A stretch of 22,425 nt of DNA from a virus, in the IMG/VR virus record IMGVR_UViG_3300025099_000160, positions 1 through 22,425 of that record. One strand, 5' to 3'. Positions 20,236 to 22,425 of the stretch are shown here, piece after piece. The notes beneath the pieces are model-generated. The model searched no databases and was not told the DNA's origin. It saw nothing but the letters and a program-made list of their open reading frames with translations. Within the stretch, counting starts at the first letter, position 1; each line of letters begins with the position of its first letter. The position numbers were made by a program, and so were the translations under genes.

Positions 20236-20290
20236 GACCTCATCAGTTAGGGATTAACCCTAAGACACCCCTTGTGAGGGTGTTTCGGTC
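20236..20290 (-). ncRNA. Type II hammerhead self-cleaving ribozyme
   Basis: Minus strand, 5' to 3': GACC (stem II, 20290-20287), GAAA core (20286-20283), stem III CACCC/GGGTG (20282-20278 with 20270-20266) plus the A15.1-U16.1 pair and a possible T-G pair, U16.1-C17 giving a GUC cleavage site (C at 20264), stem I TTAGGG/CCCTAA (20263-20258 with 20252-20247) with loop TTAAT, core CTGATGA (20246-20240), then GGTC (20239-20236) closing stem II. G10.1-C11.1 is present. Stem II may extend through an AAA/AG internal loop to GTTT/AAAC (20297-20230). Every invariant core position fits. It starts two bases after the stop codon ending at 20292. Cleavage would be between 20264 and 20263. Confidence 0.9.
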
Positions 20291-20291
20291 T

Positions 20292-20762
20292 TTAAACTGC
20301 TAATATTTTGTATTTTTGTACTTTACCCTCCATAATATCCATTAAACCTTTTTGCCAATCATTTTTAAATTCATCTTTAATTTGTTTAATCCATTCATAT
20401 GATCTTAATTCATTGTCAAACCACATCCACTTTTTCTCTGTTTTCCAAATATTCTCATCATAATATTTTAATATTTCACTTGCTCTACTATCATCAATAA
20501 ATAAATATTTAGTCTGTGGAATATCATTTCTAACATTATCATTATTATAAATATCATTCATTCCATCAAAAGAACCATATTCAAATTGATAAGAATATTC
20601 TTTTAATTTATTAAAAGCATTGTCAGAACCTTTTAAAACATTAATTTTAACATGATCTCCCATACTATAATTTTTACTAGATCCAGTAACTGTAAGACCT
20701 AGTTCCTTTGCTTTCTTTTTTAATAATTTATTTACTTGAGCTGCTTCTGATAGTTTTCTCAT
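20292..20762 (-). CDS. 156-aa early protein, LPD29-like
   Basis: Start set at 20762, where AAAGGAAAG lies upstream; an earlier in-frame ATG is in the leader. N-terminal helix (SEAAQVNKLLKKKAKELGL), then KINVLKGSDNAFNKLKEYSY, QFEYGSFDGMNDIYNND, KYLFIDDSRASEILKYYDE and helices rich in Trp. The 'V.I.V.+G........+..+.YGSFDGM.D.Y' section resembles large polyvalent protein domain LPD29, known from phage and mobile-element proteins (family name from memory, low certainty). First gene of the leftward early operon, next to its promoter; the hammerhead ribozyme follows its stop codon. Confidence 0.55.
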   Translation of the reverse strand: MRKLSEAAQVNKLLKKKAKELGLTVTGSSKNYSMGDHVKINVLKGSDNAFNKLKEYSYQFEYGSFDGMNDIYNNDNVRNDIPQTKYLFIDDSRASEILKYYDENIWKTEKKWMWFDNELRSYEWIKQIKDEFKNDWQKGLMDIMEGKVQKYKILAV

Positions 20763-20798
20763 GTTTCTTTCCTTTGTTGATTTGTTAAACATACTATT

Positions 20799-20826
20799 TT
20801 TATATAACATTTGTTCTATATTGCAA
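20799..20826 (-). promoter_or_regulatory. Leftward early promoter
   Basis: Minus strand: -35 TTGCAA (20826-20821), 16-bp spacer, -10 TATAAA (20804-20799). Transcription would begin near 20792 and run through the early operon. The TTGCAA box is itself palindromic. The nearest gene start is at 20762. Confidence 0.5.
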
Positions 20827-20876
20827 GTGTTAAAAGCTAGAAGGGAATAAAAATATATGTTCGCTAAATGTTCTTA

Positions 20877-20903
20877 TTGATTACCCAAAATTTGACATAT
20901 AAA
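20877..20903 (+). promoter_or_regulatory. Rightward promoter for replication/packaging genes (tentative)
   Basis: Plus strand: TTGATT (20877-20882), a short 15-bp spacer and TATAAA (20898-20903), 30 bp upstream of the gene at 20933. A TTGACA (20892-20897) sits immediately before the -10 but is too close to serve it. The divergent layout with the leftward promoter, about 50 bp apart, suggests a shared regulatory region. Confidence 0.35.
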
Positions 20904-20932
20904 GAGGTCTAGCAAGGAAGGAATAAAAGAAG

Positions 20933-21325
20933 ATGGAAAAAGTTAAAAAAGGGTTCGCTATGATCCCAAATTCAATAATATATGATGATAAGATAGGGAA
21001 TGAAGCTAAAGTCTTATTTTGCTATATAAAGTCATTATCTGCTAATTATAGGAATTTGAGAAACTCTAATTTATGCAAGAAACTTGGTGTTTCTGTAAAT
21101 ACCTTACAAAAAGCTAAAAAAGAGCTGGTTGATAATGGTTACTTAATTATTCACAGGTTATCAAGTGCCAATAGATATACCCTAAGACTACCCAAAATTA
21201 GGGTAGGCAGGGTGTCAAAATTTAAGCAATCAGACTACCCAAAAAATGGGTACCATTTAGAGAGTAATAACAATAGTAATAATAACAATAATAATAAGAA
21301 AAAGTTTAAAGGTTTTAAGAAATGA
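20933..21325 (+). CDS. Winged-helix replication-initiator-like protein
   Basis: 130 aa, ribosome-binding site AAGGAAGG. N-terminal winged helix: KGFAMIPNSIIYDDKIGNEA, KVLFCYIKSLSANYRNLRNS, LCKKLGVSVNTLQKAKKELV (recognition helix) and DNGYLIIHRLSSANRYTL (wing). This is the HTH_36 / phage replication-protein N-terminal plan (lambda O or replisome-organiser style). After it is a short basic region with an Asn-run (NNNNNN, about 115-120) and a Lys-rich tail, not a DnaC-loading domain. It starts the rightward unit, and the Asn/Lys tail is encoded by a short AAT/AAC repeat. Could instead be a transcription regulator. Confidence 0.65.
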   Translation: MEKVKKGFAMIPNSIIYDDKIGNEAKVLFCYIKSLSANYRNLRNSNLCKKLGVSVNTLQKAKKELVDNGYLIIHRLSSANRYTLRLPKIRVGRVSKFKQSDYPKNGYHLESNNNSNNNNNNKKKFKGFKK

Positions 21326-21609
21326 ATGAGGAAGAATATCTTTATAATAATGAACCTTTACAAAAGAGTTATAATAACACTTACACCCCCCCTGAGAAGA
21401 TTGAAATAGTTTATCAGTTAATGAGAGATTATGAGTCTGGAATGGTGTCAGATTCTCAAGTCCGTTGGATTGTAAACAATGCCAAGTTTGGCAGCTTCAC
21501 TATTATGAAAATAATAGACAAATTATTATTTGAAAAGAAACTTAAATATAATCCAATAACCCTTGACAAGCGAACATTTTATAAGCCAAAAAGACCTTTT
21601 GATTTGTAA
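21322..21609 (+). CDS. 95-aa hypothetical protein
   Basis: ATGA-coupled to the winged-helix gene. Disordered N-terminus (NEEEYLYNNEPLQKSYNNTY), then PPEKIEIVYQLMRDYESGM, SDSQVRWIVNNAKFGSFTIM, KIIDKLLFEKKLKY and an end rich in Lys/Phe/Pro (FYKPKRPFDL). Not recognised. The pairing suggests an accessory to the initiator, possibly for helicase loading. Confidence 0.55.
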   Translation: MNEEEYLYNNEPLQKSYNNTYTPPEKIEIVYQLMRDYESGMVSDSQVRWIVNNAKFGSFTIMKIIDKLLFEKKLKYNPITLDKRTFYKPKRPFDL

Positions 21610-21636
21610 TCTACTACATATTGTGTTAGTAAATTA

Positions 21637-21667
21637 TTAGACTACTAGCTCCCTTGCGTTAGTCTAA
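21637..21667 (+). repeat. Hairpin 1 upstream of terS
   Basis: TTAGACTA (21637-21644) pairs perfectly with TAGTCTAA (21660-21667) around a 15-base loop. No U-run follows it closely, so it is not a classical terminator for the preceding gene. Confidence 0.5.
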
Positions 21668-21684
21668 AATAAGTTAATTAACTA

Positions 21685-21731
21685 GACCTGGTGAGTGCTT
21701 TTCTTTCCTTTCTTTCTTGCCTTGCCAGGTC
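21685..21731 (+). repeat. Hairpin 2 with polypyrimidine loop upstream of terS
   Basis: GACCTGG (21685-21691) pairs with CCAGGTC (21725-21731). The 33-base loop is a pyrimidine tract (mostly CTTT repeats). It ends 20 bp before the terminase small subunit start. GC-rich arms in such AT-rich DNA suggest selection: a TerS-binding, pac or cos-type site, or a regulatory RNA structure. Confidence 0.5.
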
Positions 21732-21750
21732 GTTAAATAAATAAAATATT

Positions 21751-22179
21751 ATGGCTGGACGACCTAAAAAATTAACACCTAAAAAAATAGATCAAATATT
21801 AGAAGCATTCAGTGATGGCTTAACTATTAGAGAAGTATTTAACAGAGAAGATATAGACTTTACTTGGTCTAGTTTTAGAAAGTATTTAATAACTGATAAT
21901 GATTTAATGATGAGATACCAAAAATCAAAAGAATTAGCCATTGATCTTAAACTTAGCCAATTGGAAGATAAAAGAAAAGAATTAGAACTAAAGATTGAAT
22001 CAGGTGATTTAGATCCTAAAGCTGCACAATCAATGGTGAACCTTTATAAAATTATTACAGCTCATAATCAATGGAGTGCCAGTAAAATTAGTTCAAAAGT
22101 TTATGGTAAAGCAGCTGAAACTTTATCAATAAAGGGTGATAACAACCAACCATTGTCAATTTCTTGGTCTAAACCTTAG
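21751..22179 (+). CDS. terS: Terminase small subunit
   Basis: 142 aa. N-terminal helix-turn-helix: AGRPKKLTPKKIDQILEAFS, DGLTIREVFNREDIDFTWSS, FRKYLITDNDLMMRYQKSKE, then a long helix (LAIDLKLSQLEDKRKELELK) for oligomerisation and a C-terminal segment (LYKIITAHNQWSASKISSKV). The 'GRP.K.T......I......G.+.+E.......+....+++YL..D' start is typical of phage TerS proteins. It would recognise the packaging site, possibly the hairpins just upstream, and hand DNA to the large subunit. The large subunit should follow; only a possible first few codons remain. Confidence 0.75.
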   Translation: MAGRPKKLTPKKIDQILEAFSDGLTIREVFNREDIDFTWSSFRKYLITDNDLMMRYQKSKELAIDLKLSQLEDKRKELELKIESGDLDPKAAQSMVNLYKIITAHNQWSASKISSKVYGKAAETLSIKGDNNQPLSISWSKP

Positions 22180-22186
22180 ATTTATT

Positions 22187-22279
22187 ATGGATATTTCTTT
22201 TGCTAAACCTTACAGAAGTATTGATTTAATTGGTGTTGTGGTAAAAACAACACACATAAAAAGCAAATGTTATACATGA
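22187..22279 (+). pseudogene. Possible truncated 5' end of the terminase large subunit
   Basis: An ATG 8 bases after the terS stop opens MDISFAKPYRSIDLIG, the kind of beginning seen in some TerL proteins, but the frame ends after 30 codons. A 7-bp hairpin (GTGTTGT/ACAACAC, 22233-22253) follows these codons. From about 22231 onward I find no coding frame on either strand: 22260-22425 is AT-rich with short inverted repeats (GATAA/TTATC; CAATT/AATTG). The TerL reading is weak. Confidence 0.3.
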
Positions 22280-22407
22280 GTTGTTGCAAAATTATCACAG
22301 AATTGATGCAGTTTAGAATAATTATAAGTTGTTTGGCTAGTTTTCTGATAACGATTATTTATCGGTCATTTTATTAATGGTAATCATCAATTATCAATTG
22401 AAAAGCT

Positions 22408-22425
22408 GTGGTTGTAATAGCTCAG
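22408..22425 (+). tRNA. Possible 5' end of a tRNA, cut by the window edge
   Basis: The last 18 bases read GTGGTTGTAATAGCTCAG. TAGCTCAG is the classical bacterial tRNA D-arm start (T8, A9, GCTCAG). The seven bases before it would be the acceptor strand (GTTGTAA), so the alignment is uncertain. Too short to fold or to name the amino acid. Confidence 0.25.

Noticed and set aside
20247-20290. Two adjacent GC-rich hairpins read as a bidirectional terminator
   Set aside because: No clear U-run follows on the minus strand, and the single-stranded segments match every hammerhead core position, so the ribozyme is the better explanation.
1-22425. CRISPR array, integrase, transposase or complete tRNA genes
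   Set aside because: No regularly spaced direct repeats, no tyrosine or serine recombinase motifs, no transposase motifs, and no full cloverleaf seen by eye.

Overview
The window looks like most of a tailed-phage genome from a very AT-rich host. It has tightly packed, overlapping genes (ATGA and TAATG junctions), phage structural, lysis, recombination and packaging genes, and almost no intergenic DNA. The small-protein repertoire (DUF7483-like tail module, DUF5872-like protein, several tiny Lys-rich proteins) resembles uncultured marine phages and pelagiphages. A SAR11-like or other low-GC aquatic alphaproteobacterial host is my inference. I see no RNA polymerase, DNA polymerase, integrase or complete tRNA.

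Layout. (1) 1-6889, plus strand: the end of a tail or receptor-binding protein, a small virion protein, a GNAT-like protein, then four proteins that look like DNA-ejection or internal virion proteins, including a 901-aa one. (2) 6894-11133, plus strand: membrane and coiled-coil mini-proteins, a PD-(D/E)XK-like nuclease, a T4-type lysozyme and holin, then a run of very small, very basic or Cys-rich proteins, one a 21-aa peptide with 15 lysines. (3) 11153-11755, minus strand: an uncharacterised 200-aa protein with its own extended -10 promoter, bracketed by a 13-bp inverted repeat. (4) 11995-20762, minus strand: the early region. It holds a RecB-like exonuclease that appears split in two, an XRE regulator with its own promoter and a 22-bp palindrome, a LexA-type winged-helix protein, a MazG/DUF6378-like protein, a probable SSB, an ERF/Rad52-like annealing protein, a 2OG-Fe(II) oxygenase, an ExR nuclease-like protein, a Mom-like DNA-modification protein, a small lipoprotein, an HNH endonuclease and many small unknowns. 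(5) 20799-20903: divergent promoters. (6) 20933-22179, plus strand: a winged-helix replication-type protein, an unknown, two hairpins and the terminase small subunit. (7) 22180-22425: a possible truncated start of the large terminase, then non-coding DNA ending in what may be a tRNA 5' end.

The standout feature is a complete type II hammerhead self-cleaving ribozyme on the minus strand at 20236-20290. It lies between the first two genes of the early operon and begins two bases after a stop codon. All core residues are present (CTGATGA, GAAA, a GTC cleavage site, three helices). It would cut the early polycistronic mRNA into two parts.

The genes fit one infection cycle: virion ejection proteins deliver DNA; the early leftward operon provides recombination, DNA modification and anti-restriction functions under XRE and LexA-like regulators; the rightward unit provides replication initiation and packaging; and the lysis cassette lies at the end of the late plus-strand block.
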